The position numbers and the translations under genes were made by a program. Shown here in pieces: positions 1 to 7,876 of a stretch of DNA of 64,000 nt. Under the pieces are notes generated by a model. That model was not told the origin of the DNA. It did not search any database and saw nothing but the letters and a program-made list of their open reading frames with translations. Every line of letters starts with the position of its first letter. The first letter of the stretch is position 1. This stretch comes from an uncultured Lentibacter sp. (GTDB lineage Bacteria; Pseudomonadota; Alphaproteobacteria; Rhodobacterales; Rhodobacteraceae): positions 1,054,001 to 1,118,000 of the forward strand of contig CANMGT010000001.1 of NCBI GenBank assembly GCA_947497495.1, read 5' to 3'.

Positions 1-621
1 GTCTTTGCTTTCGCGGCGAACCGGGTTTGATGACCTGGAGGAGCTGGCGGATTTGCTTGACGCCGTGCGGCCATTGCAGCTGCGTTTCAGCGCTTGGTGG
101 TAGATATAACCAGCGCCTTTTTTAACGTCTCCGGGGTATTGGAAGATGATCTCGTAGTAGACATAGCCGCCGCTGTTTGTGACGACTTTTTTGATCTGCA
201 CTTGACTGCCGTTGCGCAGCTTGGCCACCACGCCATAGTCTTTTGCGCTGGGCCCGTAGCGGACATTGGTTTGAGAGACCTTGTCGTTGCAAACCAGAGC
301 GTTCGAGCCCACGCGAAGCTTTACGCTTGAGGCTTTGTCGGCAAAGGCCACCAGCGGAGCATAGACCCAGCCCGGGCCCTTGGCACTTTTCACATACATC
401 CACTTGCCCGAACGTCGCAGCACAGAGACTTTGTCGCCGTTGCGCAAAACCCTGAGAATGCTTCTGCCTGTAGAGGGGCCAGAGCGCATGTTCAGCTCTC
501 CGTCGCTGCTGTTGACGGTGCCCCTGTCGCCGACTTGCTGGGCGAATGCGGCGTCTGTTTGCGCGAAAGTGAGCGTGGCCACCAAGAGTATGATGGCGGC
601 GATTAAGCGTAGAAATATCAT
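1..621 (-). CDS. Secreted SH3-domain protein (3' end outside window)
   Basis: Predicted periplasmic or cell-surface protein. The reading frame opens with ATG at 621 and runs without a stop to base 1, giving 207 visible residues; the C-terminus is outside the window. Residues 1-27 are a typical signal peptide (MIFLRLI, a hydrophobic core, then AAFA before QQ). Two bacterial SH3-like domains follow, roughly residues 30-90 and 95-175. Each has the LNMRSGPS / TNVRYGPS signature and a GDKV or GSQV turn. The visible end is Ser/Arg-rich. Such domains usually bind peptidoglycan or peptides; the actual ligand is unknown. No neighbour suggests a more specific role. Family call is firm, function open. 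Confidence 0.8.
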   Translation of the reverse strand, partial: MIFLRLIAAIILLVATLTFAQTDAAFAQQVGDRGTVNSSDGELNMRSGPSTGRSILRVLRNGDKVSVLRRSGKWMYVKSAKGPGWVYAPLVAFADKASSVKLRVGSNALVCNDKVSQTNVRYGPSAKDYGVVAKLRNGSQVQIKKVVTNSGGYVYYEIIFQYPGDVKKGAGYIYHQALKRSCNGRTASSKSASSSRSSNPVRRESKD

Positions 622-703
622 CCGGAAAATTGCCTCGCTGTGAAATATTTTACACAACTTGCCTGAGAGGGGCCCAGCAAAGCAATAGTGTCAGCGAACT
701 TTC

Positions 704-1303
704 TTACGCAGCGCGCGTCTGACGGGGGCGGATGTACCAATACCAGACGCGGTAGCCTTCGAGCGCGATCAGCGGTGTGAAGTTTATCAGGGCAGGCGGC
801 AGGCCTTCCCAGCCGTCCTTGGCGGCCCAGTGCACCAACGTCAGCACAGCCGCGCCATAGACCCAGCGTTGCAGGGTTTTCCAGCGCGGCCCAAGTGCGC
901 GCACAGCTGCGTCAAACGACGTGGCGGCGAGCGGCAGGAAGATCAGGAAAGCCAGCCAACCTGTCCAGATATCGAGGTGCGTGGCTTCTTCCAGAATCTT
1001 GGCGAGGCTGCCTTCTTTGATAACGTAAAACCCAAGGTGCAACGCGGCATAAGCGAAAGCAGCGACGCCAAAATAGCGGCGGTTTTTCTTCAGCCAACGT
1101 GGGAAGCTTCTGCCTTTGAAGATCATGCCAAGCGGCGTAGCGATCATCGAGATGATCATAAACCGCGCCGCGAACTCGCCAGAAGGGTGCAGCGCATGTC
1201 GCAGCGCTTTCGGGTCTGTCGAGGTGAGCACTTCACTGAGGATGCCGAAAGCGGGCAGCGCAAGCAGCAGCCAGAGCCAGTAGGGGGAAAAGCGAGAAAG
1301 CAT
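704..1303 (-). CDS. msrQ: MsrQ-like haem-binding membrane subunit
   Basis: Integral inner-membrane b-type cytochrome of the ferric-reductase-like family, 199 residues with about six hydrophobic helices. MsrQ passes electrons from the quinone pool or flavin reductase to the periplasmic methionine sulfoxide reductase MsrP. Visible family features are the RRYFGVAAFAYAALHLGFYV helix, whose His is a haem-ligand candidate, and a second helix with LVHWAAKDG. Length matches MsrQ (about 200). It lies 63 bp downstream of ald on the same strand and may be co-transcribed. No msrP is adjacent, so the partner must be elsewhere, or the protein may be another member of the ferric-reductase-like superfamily. 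An AGGAC ribosome site precedes the ATG. Confidence 0.7.
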   Translation of the reverse strand: MLSRFSPYWLWLLLALPAFGILSEVLTSTDPKALRHALHPSGEFAARFMIISMIATPLGMIFKGRSFPRWLKKNRRYFGVAAFAYAALHLGFYVIKEGSLAKILEEATHLDIWTGWLAFLIFLPLAATSFDAAVRALGPRWKTLQRWVYGAAVLTLVHWAAKDGWEGLPPALINFTPLIALEGYRVWYWYIRPRQTRAA

Positions 1304-1366
1304 AGTCTTAGTCCTGAAGGTTGAAATCAGGTCTTAAACGGCGCTCTCCCGCCTTTCCGTCGCATT

Positions 1367-2482
1367 CTATTTGATCGCCAGTTGCGGCGAGAGCACGTCA
1401 AGGCCAAGCGCTTCGCCGACAGCGTAATATGTCAGCTGGCCAGCGTGCACATTGAGGCCTGCAAGCAGGTGCGCGTCGTCAGCGCAGGCTTGTTTCCAGC
1501 CCTTGTCGGCCAGCGCCAGCATGAAGGGCAGCGTGGCGTTGCCAAGCGCGATCGTCGAGGTACGCGCAACTGCGCCGGGCATGTTGGCGACACAGTAGTG
1601 CATGATGCCATCAACGTCATAGATCGGGTCGGCGTGGGTGGTTGCTTTTGAGGTTTCAAAGCATCCGCCTTGGTCGATCGCGACATCAACCAGCACAGCG
1701 CCGGGCTTCATGTCAGCGAGCTGCGCGCGACTGATCAGCTTGGGAGCCGCAGCACCCGGGATCAGCACAGCACCGATGACCATGTCAGCTTGCTGGATCA
1801 GCTCGGCGGCAGCGCCCGCTGTCGAGTATTGGTTCTTGAAGTCACGGCCAAAGACATCGTCGAGATACTTGAGGCGGGGCAGCGAGCGGTCAAGCACTGT
1901 CACGTCAGCGCCCATACCAGCCGCGATTTTGGCAGCATGTGTGCCGACAACGCCGCCACCCATCACGACAACTTTCGCAGGGCCAACACCGGGCACGCCG
2001 CCCATCAGCACGCCGCGGCCACCGTTGGCTTTTTGCAGCGTCCAAGCGCCGACTTGCGGCGCGAGGCGGCCGGCGACTTCCGACATCGGCGCAAGCAGGG
2101 GCAGCCCGCCGCGATCGTCTGTCACCGTCTCATAAGCGATAGCTGTGCAGCCCGAAGCGAGCAGATCGTGCGTTTGCTCGGGGTCGGGGGCGAGGTGCAG
2201 GTAAGTAAACAATAGCTGACCTTCGCGCAGCATTTTGCGCTCGCCGGCCTGAGGCTCTTTCACCTTCACGATCATGTCGGCAATCGCGAAGATTTCTTCG
2301 GCTGTGTCGAGAATATGCGCACCTGCTGCGACATAGGCTGCGTCGTCAAAGCCCGCGCCGAGGCCCGCGCCTGACTGGATGATCACCTCATGGCCGCGCG
2401 CCACGGCTTCGCCCGCCGCATTGGGCGTCACGCCGACGCGAAACTCTTGTGGTTTGATCTCTGTTGGACATCCGATCTTCAT
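1367..2482 (-). CDS. ald: Alanine dehydrogenase
   Basis: NAD-dependent L-alanine dehydrogenase (L-alanine to pyruvate plus ammonia), 371 residues, the normal length. The N-terminus MKIGCPTEIKPQEFRVG is the family signature, in which the Lys/Arg residues contact pyruvate. The Rossmann motif VVMGGGVVGTHAAKIAAGMGA binds NAD; the later DVAIDQGGCFETS and HYCVANMPGAVARTST segments are also characteristic. A GGGAG ribosome site precedes the ATG. The gene is divergent from an Lrp/AsnC regulator that starts 155 bp away, the usual arrangement in which the regulator (AldR type) activates ald in the presence of alanine. It provides carbon and ammonium from alanine. High confidence. Confidence 0.96.
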   Translation of the reverse strand: MKIGCPTEIKPQEFRVGVTPNAAGEAVARGHEVIIQSGAGLGAGFDDAAYVAAGAHILDTAEEIFAIADMIVKVKEPQAGERKMLREGQLLFTYLHLAPDPEQTHDLLASGCTAIAYETVTDDRGGLPLLAPMSEVAGRLAPQVGAWTLQKANGGRGVLMGGVPGVGPAKVVVMGGGVVGTHAAKIAAGMGADVTVLDRSLPRLKYLDDVFGRDFKNQYSTAGAAAELIQQADMVIGAVLIPGAAAPKLISRAQLADMKPGAVLVDVAIDQGGCFETSKATTHADPIYDVDGIMHYCVANMPGAVARTSTIALGNATLPFMLALADKGWKQACADDAHLLAGLNVHAGQLTYYAVGEALGLDVLSPQLAIK

Positions 2483-2561
2483 GGCTTTTCTCCCTTAGCC
2501 TTGCGATGGTTTTGGTGATGGTTTCTGACAGAATGTCGCAGGTTCAGCGCAAAGAATTGGG

Positions 2562-2609
2562 GAAGATGCCCGCGATTTCTGGACTTTGTCGAAGAATCCC
2601 GCGATATTG
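2562..2609. promoter_or_regulatory. Direct repeat in the ald/lrp divergent promoter
   Basis: Two similar 19-bp stretches, GAAGATGCCCGCGATTTCT (2562-2580) and GAAGAATCCCGCGATATTG (2591-2609), match at 14 of 19 positions and lie in the 155-bp region between ald and the Lrp-type regulator. Repeated sites are how Lrp-family octamers bind, so this is a candidate operator for the neighbouring regulator. The spacing (29 bp start to start) is close to, but not exactly, three helical turns. Inference only. Confidence 0.35.
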
Positions 2610-2637
2610 CCTTCATTAGCAGCAGGGGTTTGCGTAA

Positions 2638-3096
2638 ATGTCGCTGGACGAGACAGATCGAAGGATTCTACGCGCCTTGCAGCGCAAGGGCCGTATTTCA
2701 AACGCTGACCTCAGCGAAGCCGTGAACCTGAGCCCGAGCGCCTGCCACAGACGGGTGCAGCGGCTTGAGAAGGATGGCTTCATTCGCGACTACGTGGCGC
2801 TGCTTGACGCCCGCAAAATGAGCGTGCCGAGCACTGTGTTTGTCGAGATCACCCTGTCAGGGCAGGCCGACGAAGTGCTGGATGCCTTCGAGAAGGCTGT
2901 CTCGCGCATTCCTGATGTGCTGGAGTGTCATCTGATGGCGGGCACGGCAGATTACCTGCTCAAAGTCGTTGCCGAGAACACCGAAGATTTTGCGCGCATT
3001 CACCGCCAGTATCTGGCCCGCCTCCCGGGGGTGCAGGGCATGCAGTCAAGCTTTGCACTGCGCACGGTGTTCAAAACAACGGCGCTGCCCGTCTAA
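2638..3096 (+). CDS. Lrp/AsnC-family transcriptional regulator (AldR type)
   Basis: DNA-binding regulator of 152 residues. The N-terminal winged helix (SLDETDRRILRALQRKGRIS, then NADLSEAVNLSPSACHRRVQ) is the AsnC-type helix-turn-helix. The C-terminal RAM/ligand domain includes VPSTVFVEITL and VLECHLMAGTADYLLKV, where GTADYLL is the usual effector-pocket loop. It is divergent from alanine dehydrogenase, so alanine is the likeliest effector and ald the likeliest target; other Lrp members act globally, so further targets are possible. The 155-bp intergenic region carries an imperfect direct repeat that could be its binding site. Confidence 0.92.
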   Translation: MSLDETDRRILRALQRKGRISNADLSEAVNLSPSACHRRVQRLEKDGFIRDYVALLDARKMSVPSTVFVEITLSGQADEVLDAFEKAVSRIPDVLECHLMAGTADYLLKVVAENTEDFARIHRQYLARLPGVQGMQSSFALRTVFKTTALPV

Positions 3097-3200
3097 GCTG
3101 CCTGTCTAATTTGAACTAATTCGCGGATAGAATCCCTTTGAAGGTTTACCGTTGCTTACTGCCTTTCTCCTAGCTTCGCCTCGGAGTTTGGAGTGGGCAA

Positions 3201-4184
3201 GTGCCGTTAGTTTTTGAAGCCTTAGATGAAGAGTTCGCAGGCGCGACGGGTAGCAATGTCTATGTCGACAGCACCAGCTCGCGCTTTGACAACCCGCCTG
3301 TGGCTTTCGCGGATCTGATGATCACGGCAGATGACGCCGACCCTGACCCGCGGGTTTTCGAAATCGGCGACAGCTATAGCCTCACATGGGGCGGCTTTGG
3401 CGGCGGCGGCGAGATAACCGATGCGGTTGTTGTGCGCTCTGACGAGGCACCGGGTGGCGGCGGGATCATCGTGTTTGAAGGCATTGATGAGAACGGAGAG
3501 CTGGCGCACATTATCTGGACGCCGGACTTCAACCTCGAGCAGTGGTATCAAGACAACTATAACCCCTCGGCTGAGCCCCAGTTTTGGGTGGAGGACACTG
3601 ACCCGGTATATGACCACCAGTTTGTCTGCTTTGAAGGCAGCACGCGGATCGCCACATCCATGGGCGACATCCCGGCAAGCGAGCTGTGGAAGGGCGACCA
3701 CGTTTTAACACACGACGGCGACGCGAGCCCTGTGCAATGGGCGGGCCAGCGCACTGTGCGCGGCTACGGCACCAACGCGCCTGTGCTGTTTACGCCCGGC
3801 GCGATCGGAAACTACGCACCGCTGCGCCTGTCGCCGCAGCACCGTGTTCTGGTCAGCTCGCCTCAGGCGGAGTTGATGTTTGGCTCGCATGAGGTTCTGG
3901 TACCCGCCAAGGGTTTGGTCAACGGGCGCGACATTTGTTATGCGCCCTGCGCGCGTGTCAGCTATGTGCATTTCCTGCTCAAGAGCCACGAGCTTGTCTT
4001 TGCCGAGGGGGCCAGTTGCGAAAGCCTGCTGCCCGGTGCGGAAGCGCTCAAATATATGACGCTGCCACCCGGGCTTGACGCCATGGGCTATCGCGCGGTG
4101 CGGCCCGTGCTCACCTATACCGAGACATTGGCGCTGATGGGCGGGCGGCACCCCGTGAGGCCGGAAGTGCCGGCAGGGCTATAG
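3201..4184 (+). CDS. Hint-domain protein
   Basis: Protein of 327 residues starting with GTG. No signal peptide is evident. Residues 1-142 form an acidic, Gly-rich, beta-rich region with no family I recognise (for example GGFGGGGEITDAVVVRSDEAPGG). Residues 143 to about 290 are a Hint (Hedgehog/intein-type) domain beginning at Cys143 in VCFEGSTRIAT. It continues with GDHVLTHDG, PLRLSPQHRVLV and SYVHFLLKSHELVFAEG. The Cys1 and the SPQHR His are the residues expected for N-S acyl-shift chemistry. The same domain closes the giant RTX protein at 20.1 kb, so the two are paralogous. Such proteins are common in Rhodobacterales, but whether they self-cleave is not settled. Confidence 0.85.
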   Translation: MPLVFEALDEEFAGATGSNVYVDSTSSRFDNPPVAFADLMITADDADPDPRVFEIGDSYSLTWGGFGGGGEITDAVVVRSDEAPGGGGIIVFEGIDENGELAHIIWTPDFNLEQWYQDNYNPSAEPQFWVEDTDPVYDHQFVCFEGSTRIATSMGDIPASELWKGDHVLTHDGDASPVQWAGQRTVRGYGTNAPVLFTPGAIGNYAPLRLSPQHRVLVSSPQAELMFGSHEVLVPAKGLVNGRDICYAPCARVSYVHFLLKSHELVFAEGASCESLLPGAEALKYMTLPPGLDAMGYRAVRPVLTYTETLALMGGRHPVRPEVPAGL

Positions 4185-4238
4185 CCGATTGCGCTTGCGG
4201 GTGTGCCTGCTTAGGCTGCCCTCAAAGGGAGCAAGGGC

Positions 4239-5819
4239 ATGGCATTCGATCACATCGTTATAGGGGCTGGCAGTGCTGGTTGCGTGATGGCGCGCAGGCT
4301 CGCGGATGCGGGCCGCAAAGTGCTGCTACTGGAAGCAGGCGGGCGCGACAATTACCACTGGGTGCATATCCCGATGGGCTACCTTTACTGTATCGGCAAC
4401 CCGCGCACCGACTGGTGTTTTCGCACCGAGGAGGAGGCCGGCCTGAACGGGCGCGCGCTACTTTATCCGCGCGGCAAGGTGCTAGGCGGGTGCTCATCGA
4501 TCAACGGGATGCTCTATTTGCGTGGGCAGGCCGCCGACTATGACGGCTGGCGGCAGATGGGCCTCACCGGTTGGGGCTGGGACGATGTGCTGCCCTATTT
4601 CAAGAAGTCGGAAGACTACCACGAAGGCAAAGACGCGCTGCACGGCGAGGGCGGGCCTTGGCGCGTGGAAGAACAGCGGCTGCATTGGGATTTGCTCGAT
4701 GATTGGCGCGATGCCGCCGTGGCTTGGGGCTTACCCGAGGTTGACGACTTTAACCGCGGCACCAACGAGGGTGTCGGCTACTTCAAGGTGAACCAGCGCA
4801 GCGGTTGGCGGATCAACACGGCGAAGGCGTTTTTGCGGGGCGCTCCCAAAGGGATGATCGAAACCGTCACAGGCGCGCATGTGCGCAAGCTGCTGCTGGA
4901 AGGCGGGCGTGCCGTTGGCGTTGAATACGAGCGCGGCGGTAAGGTTGAGACAAGGCGCTGCGACGGTGAGGTTGTGCTGAGTGCCGGAGCGATCGGCAGC
5001 CCGCAGATATTGCAGCTTTCCGGCCTTGGGCCTGCCGAACTGTTGGCAGGGCATGGCATTGCCGTTGAACAGGATTTGCAGGGCGTGGGGGCCAACCTGC
5101 AAGACCATCTACAGCTGAGAACGATTTACAAGCTGCAGAATGCGACGACGCTGAACACTTTGGCGGGCTCGCTTTGGGGCAAGGCGAAGATCGGCCTTGA
5201 GTATGCGCTCAAGCGCAGCGGGCCGATGAGCATGGCGCCGAGCCAGCTTGGCGCCTTTACCAAAAGCCGCCCCGACTTGGCGACGCCTGACTTGGAGTAT
5301 CACGTGCAGCCTCTGTCGTTGGGCGCGTTCGGGGAAGACTTGCACCCGTTTGATGCGATGACGACCAGCGTTTGCAACCTGCGGCCTGAAAGCGTGGGCA
5401 GTGTGGGCATTGTGAGTTCTGACCCGAAAGCCGCGCCCAAGATAGCGCCGAACTACCTCAGCACCGAAGGCGACCGCGCTGTTGCTGTGGCCGCGATCCG
5501 GCAAGTGCGCGAGTTTATGAGCCGCGCTGAACTGAGCAAGTATCAACCTGAGGAAATGTTGCCCGGGGCGGGGTTGAGCAGTGATGGCGAGTTGGTGCAA
5601 GCCGCAGGTGACATCGGCACGACGATTTTCCACCCCACTTGCACGGTGCGGATGGGCGTTGAGGACGCAGCCCCCTTGGACGCGCAGTGCCGGATGAAAA
5701 CCGTGGGCAACCTGCGGGTTGTTGACGCCAGTGTGATGCCCAAGATCGTGAGTGGAAACACCAATTCGCCAACGATTATGATCGCCGAGAAAGTTGCGGA
5801 TATGATGCTGCATGGGTGA
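4239..5819 (+). CDS. GMC-family FAD oxidoreductase (choline-dehydrogenase-like)
   Basis: FAD-dependent alcohol dehydrogenase of the glucose-methanol-choline family, 526 residues. The N-terminal dinucleotide-binding motif is FDHIVIGAGSAGCVMARRL. The GMC signatures PRGKVLGGCSSINGMLYLRG and the VVLSAGAIGSPQILQLSGLG segment follow. The C-terminal catalytic His is in IFHPTCTVRMG and the His/Asn partner in SGNTNSPTIMIAEK. It resembles BetA, but no betB, betI or choline transporter is nearby, so the substrate may be another primary alcohol such as a polyethylene-glycol-type or branched alcohol. It stands alone, with a hairpin repeat element downstream. Family certain, substrate unknown. Confidence 0.9.
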   Translation: MAFDHIVIGAGSAGCVMARRLADAGRKVLLLEAGGRDNYHWVHIPMGYLYCIGNPRTDWCFRTEEEAGLNGRALLYPRGKVLGGCSSINGMLYLRGQAADYDGWRQMGLTGWGWDDVLPYFKKSEDYHEGKDALHGEGGPWRVEEQRLHWDLLDDWRDAAVAWGLPEVDDFNRGTNEGVGYFKVNQRSGWRINTAKAFLRGAPKGMIETVTGAHVRKLLLEGGRAVGVEYERGGKVETRRCDGEVVLSAGAIGSPQILQLSGLGPAELLAGHGIAVEQDLQGVGANLQDHLQLRTIYKLQNATTLNTLAGSLWGKAKIGLEYALKRSGPMSMAPSQLGAFTKSRPDLATPDLEYHVQPLSLGAFGEDLHPFDAMTTSVCNLRPESVGSVGIVSSDPKAAPKIAPNYLSTEGDRAVAVAAIRQVREFMSRAELSKYQPEEMLPGAGLSSDGELVQAAGDIGTTIFHPTCTVRMGVEDAAPLDAQCRMKTVGNLRVVDASVMPKIVSGNTNSPTIMIAEKVADMMLHG

Positions 5820-5826
5820 GGTGTTT

Positions 5827-5960
5827 CGTCTGCTTGCGCAGACGACCGGCTGGGGGCGCTGCCCCCAGACCCCCTCAAGCGATTTACGAAGCAAACGCGT
5901 AGACCGATAGAGCGCACTTGTTGCGCGGGATCGGTAGGATATTTTGGGCAAAAGAAAGGA
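5827..5960 (+). repeat. Hairpin-bearing dispersed intergenic repeat, copy A
   Basis: Contains perfect hairpins at 5827-5844 (CGTCTGC-TTGC-GCAGACG) and 5850-5868 (CTGGGGGC-GCT-GCCCCCAG), then a gatttacgaagcaaa block, and ends in ATATTTTGGGCAAAAGAAAGG. The last part matches copies near 9.5, 21.3, 45.8 and 56.0 kb. It probably doubles as the transcription terminator of the GMC gene; its 3' end supplies the ribosome site of the next gene. Confidence 0.7.
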
Positions 5961-5968
5961 GAGTTCGG

Positions 5969-6532
5969 TTGGTTGAGATTGTGGTGAGTTACCATTCCGG
6001 AAGCGGGCACACGCGGCGTTTGGTGGAGGTGTTTGCAGAGGCTTTGGTTGAGCTGGGCGCGCAGGTGCATTTGGCCAATGTGGAGAACTTCAAGGATGCG
6101 GACTGGGAGGCTTGCAGGCGGGCGGATGCACATGTCTTTGCCGCGCCGACTTATATGGGCAGTGTCTCGGCGCCGTATAAAGCGTTTATGGATGCGAGCA
6201 GCGACATTTGGGGCAGTGCCGACGGCTGGCAGGGCAAGATCGCGGCGGGGATGACTGTTGCGACCTACCCGAGCGGGGATAAGCTGAACTCGCTCATGCA
6301 GATGGCCGTTTTCGCGGCGCAACACGGGATGATCTGGGTTGGGCTTGATGACATTGGCGCGCCTGTGGAGCCAAACAAGCCCGGCATCAACGAAGACGGG
6401 TTTTGCCTTGGGCTTGGGGCCTGTTCAGTGCGCGACAAGGCGCAAATGATAAGGGCGAGCGATGTGACCACCGCTCGCCGCTTTGCTTTGCGTCTTTATG
6501 AAACAACGGCGCGCTGGGCGCGCGGCGCTTAG
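5969..6532 (+). CDS. Flavodoxin-family protein
   Basis: FMN-binding flavodoxin-like protein of 187 residues. The phosphate-binding loop is SYHSGSGHTRRLVEVFAEAL and the flavin-facing loop is AAPTYMGSVSAPYKAFMDA; the central sheet continues with GKIAAGMTVATYP. I prefer the TTG start at 5969 (LVEIVV), six bases after an AAGGAGAG ribosome site, over an ATG upstream at 5918, because the intervening residues come from the repeat element. The role is probably quinone or small-molecule reduction (WrbA/NQO-like); electron donor and substrate cannot be read. The 3' end overlaps the convergent GST gene by 4 bp, including the stop codons. Confidence 0.85.
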   Translation: MVEIVVSYHSGSGHTRRLVEVFAEALVELGAQVHLANVENFKDADWEACRRADAHVFAAPTYMGSVSAPYKAFMDASSDIWGSADGWQGKIAAGMTVATYPSGDKLNSLMQMAVFAAQHGMIWVGLDDIGAPVEPNKPGINEDGFCLGLGACSVRDKAQMIRASDVTTARRFALRLYETTARWARGA

Positions 6533-7398
6533 CTGTCAGCTTCGAGTTTATCTTGGGTTTGCGTGTCAAAGTCGGCAGCGTCGTGGCGCTCGCGCAGTTG
6601 GCTTGAAAGCTCGCCAAAGGCGCGGTTGACCATGCGGCCGCGCTGCACGGGTGTGCGCGCGTCGATCGCCTCTGCCCAGCGGACGACGTTTTTGTAAGAG
6701 GCCACATCAAGGAACTCGGCGGCTTCATAAAGGCGGCCAAGCACCAGCTGGCCATACCACGCCCAGTTTGCCATGTCGGCGATGGTGTAGTCTTCGCCCG
6801 AGAGGTAAGTGTTGTCGGCGAGGCGCTTATCCAGCACATCGAGTTGGCGCTTTACTTCCATAGCAAAACGGTTGATCGGGTATTCCCACTTTTCGGGGGC
6901 ATAGGCGTAGAAGTGCCCGAAGCCGCCGCCAAGGTAAGGCGCGCTGCCCATCTGCCAGAACAGCCAGTTGAGGCATTCGCCGCGCGCTGTTGCGTCAGTC
7001 GGGATGAAGGCGCCGAACTTTTCAGCCAGCTGTAGCATCATGCTGCCGCTTTCAAACATCCGCCGCGGCGGCGTTTCGGAGTGATCCAGCAGCGCAGGAA
7101 TTTTAGAGTTGGGGTTGATCTCAACGAAGCCTGATCCGAACTGGTCACCTTCGCCGATGTTGATCAGCCAAGCGTCATACTCGGCGCCTGCGTGGCCCGC
7201 TGCCAGAAGCTCTTCGAGGAGCACGGTTATCTTGACGCCATTGGGCGTTGCGAGTGAATAGAGCTGCAAAGGGTGTTTTCCGACGGGAAGCTCTTTGTCG
7301 TGCGTCGCGCCTGAAATGGGGCGGTTGATTGCGGCAAAACGCCCGCCGCTTTCGCTGTCCCATGTCCAGACTTTGGGGGGTGTGTATGTATCAGTCAT
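6529..7398 (-). CDS. yghU: Glutathione-dependent disulfide-bond oxidoreductase (YghU-type GST)
   Basis: Soluble glutathione transferase homologue of 289 residues, the length of E. coli YghU. It has the long N-terminal extension typical of the group (PPKVWTWDSESGGRFAAINRP), then a thioredoxin fold with LYSLATPNGVKITVLLEEL and the glutathione-contacting NPNSKIPALLDH, and an all-helical C-terminal domain with GEDYTIADMANWAWYG. YghU enzymes show disulfide reductase activity and bind two glutathiones. The gene is monocistronic and converges on the flavodoxin gene with a 4-bp overlap. The assignment to the YghU/YfcG (Nu-class) group is firm, the physiological substrate unknown. Confidence 0.92.
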   Translation of the reverse strand: MTDTYTPPKVWTWDSESGGRFAAINRPISGATHDKELPVGKHPLQLYSLATPNGVKITVLLEELLAAGHAGAEYDAWLINIGEGDQFGSGFVEINPNSKIPALLDHSETPPRRMFESGSMMLQLAEKFGAFIPTDATARGECLNWLFWQMGSAPYLGGGFGHFYAYAPEKWEYPINRFAMEVKRQLDVLDKRLADNTYLSGEDYTIADMANWAWYGQLVLGRLYEAAEFLDVASYKNVVRWAEAIDARTPVQRGRMVNRAFGELSSQLRERHDAADFDTQTQDKLEADS

Positions 7399-7495
7399 TT
7401 TGCGTGTCCTGTTGTTTGCTGCTCGTGAAGGTAATGCAAACTGCGCTGAATGACAGGGGCAAATACGCAGACGTGATGTGCAGTGCCGCTGACAG

Positions 7496-7534
7496 CGCGC
7501 AAAAATAAACCCCCGAGGCCAGGCCGCAGGGGTT
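7496..7534 (-). terminator. Rho-independent terminator of rpsU
   Basis: Read on the minus strand downstream of rpsU: AACCCC pairs with GGGGTT around a second short GC stem. It is followed by TTTATTTTTGCGC. Position and U-rich tail fit an intrinsic terminator. Confidence 0.7.
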
Positions 7535-7565
7535 CACGATGTGTTAAAAGCTAGAAAAGGATGGT

Positions 7566-7772
7566 TTACATCCCGTTCTCACGCTGGAGCTTTTTCCGAG
7601 CCAGCTTGCGCTGACGGCGGATAGCTTCGGCTTTTTCGCGCGCCTTCTTCTCGGAAGGTTTCTCAAAAGCTTGTTTTAGCTTCATCTCACGAAAAACGCC
7701 TTCACGCTGGAGCTTTTTCTTCAGGGCACGAAGCGCCTGATCGACGTTGTTATCACGAACACTAACCTGCAT
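7566..7772 (-). CDS. rpsU: 30S ribosomal protein S21
   Basis: Basic ribosomal protein of 68 residues that binds the 30S platform near the anti-Shine-Dalgarno region of 16S rRNA. The start [20 protein letters not shown] and the strongly basic C-terminal helix ([17 protein letters not shown]) are diagnostic, and the length matches alphaproteobacterial S21. It is a single gene with its own terminator. Its ATG is immediately preceded by a 14-nt hairpin with a GAAA loop that overlaps the Shine-Dalgarno sequence, a possible translational control. Confidence 0.97.
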   Translation of the reverse strand: MQVSVRDNNVDQALRALKKKLQREGVFREMKLKQAFEKPSEKKAREKAEAIRRQRKLARKKLQRENGM

Positions 7773-7790
7773 GTGGTTTTCACCACCTTT
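7773..7790 (-). promoter_or_regulatory. Hairpin over the rpsU ribosome-binding site
   Basis: On the minus strand the sequence directly before the ATG reads AAAGG, then GTGGT-GAAA-ACCAC, then ATG. The five-base-pair stem with a GNRA-type loop (7773-7786) shares a G with the Shine-Dalgarno AAAGG. Folding either masks the site or shortens an otherwise long 13-nt spacing. Seen directly; the function is inferred. Confidence 0.5.
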
Positions 7791-7876
7791 CTAGTTTGAA
7801 GTTGCAAGGATTTGCAGGAAGCTGGCGTATAGCAAACCCCTTTGGTTTTGTCTAGTATGCGGATCAGGAGGCTGAT

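Noticed and set aside
5109..6325. Long minus-strand frames opposite the GMC oxidoreductase and flavodoxin genes.
   Set aside because: The sense frames have complete family motifs; the antisense translations have none and unbalanced composition.
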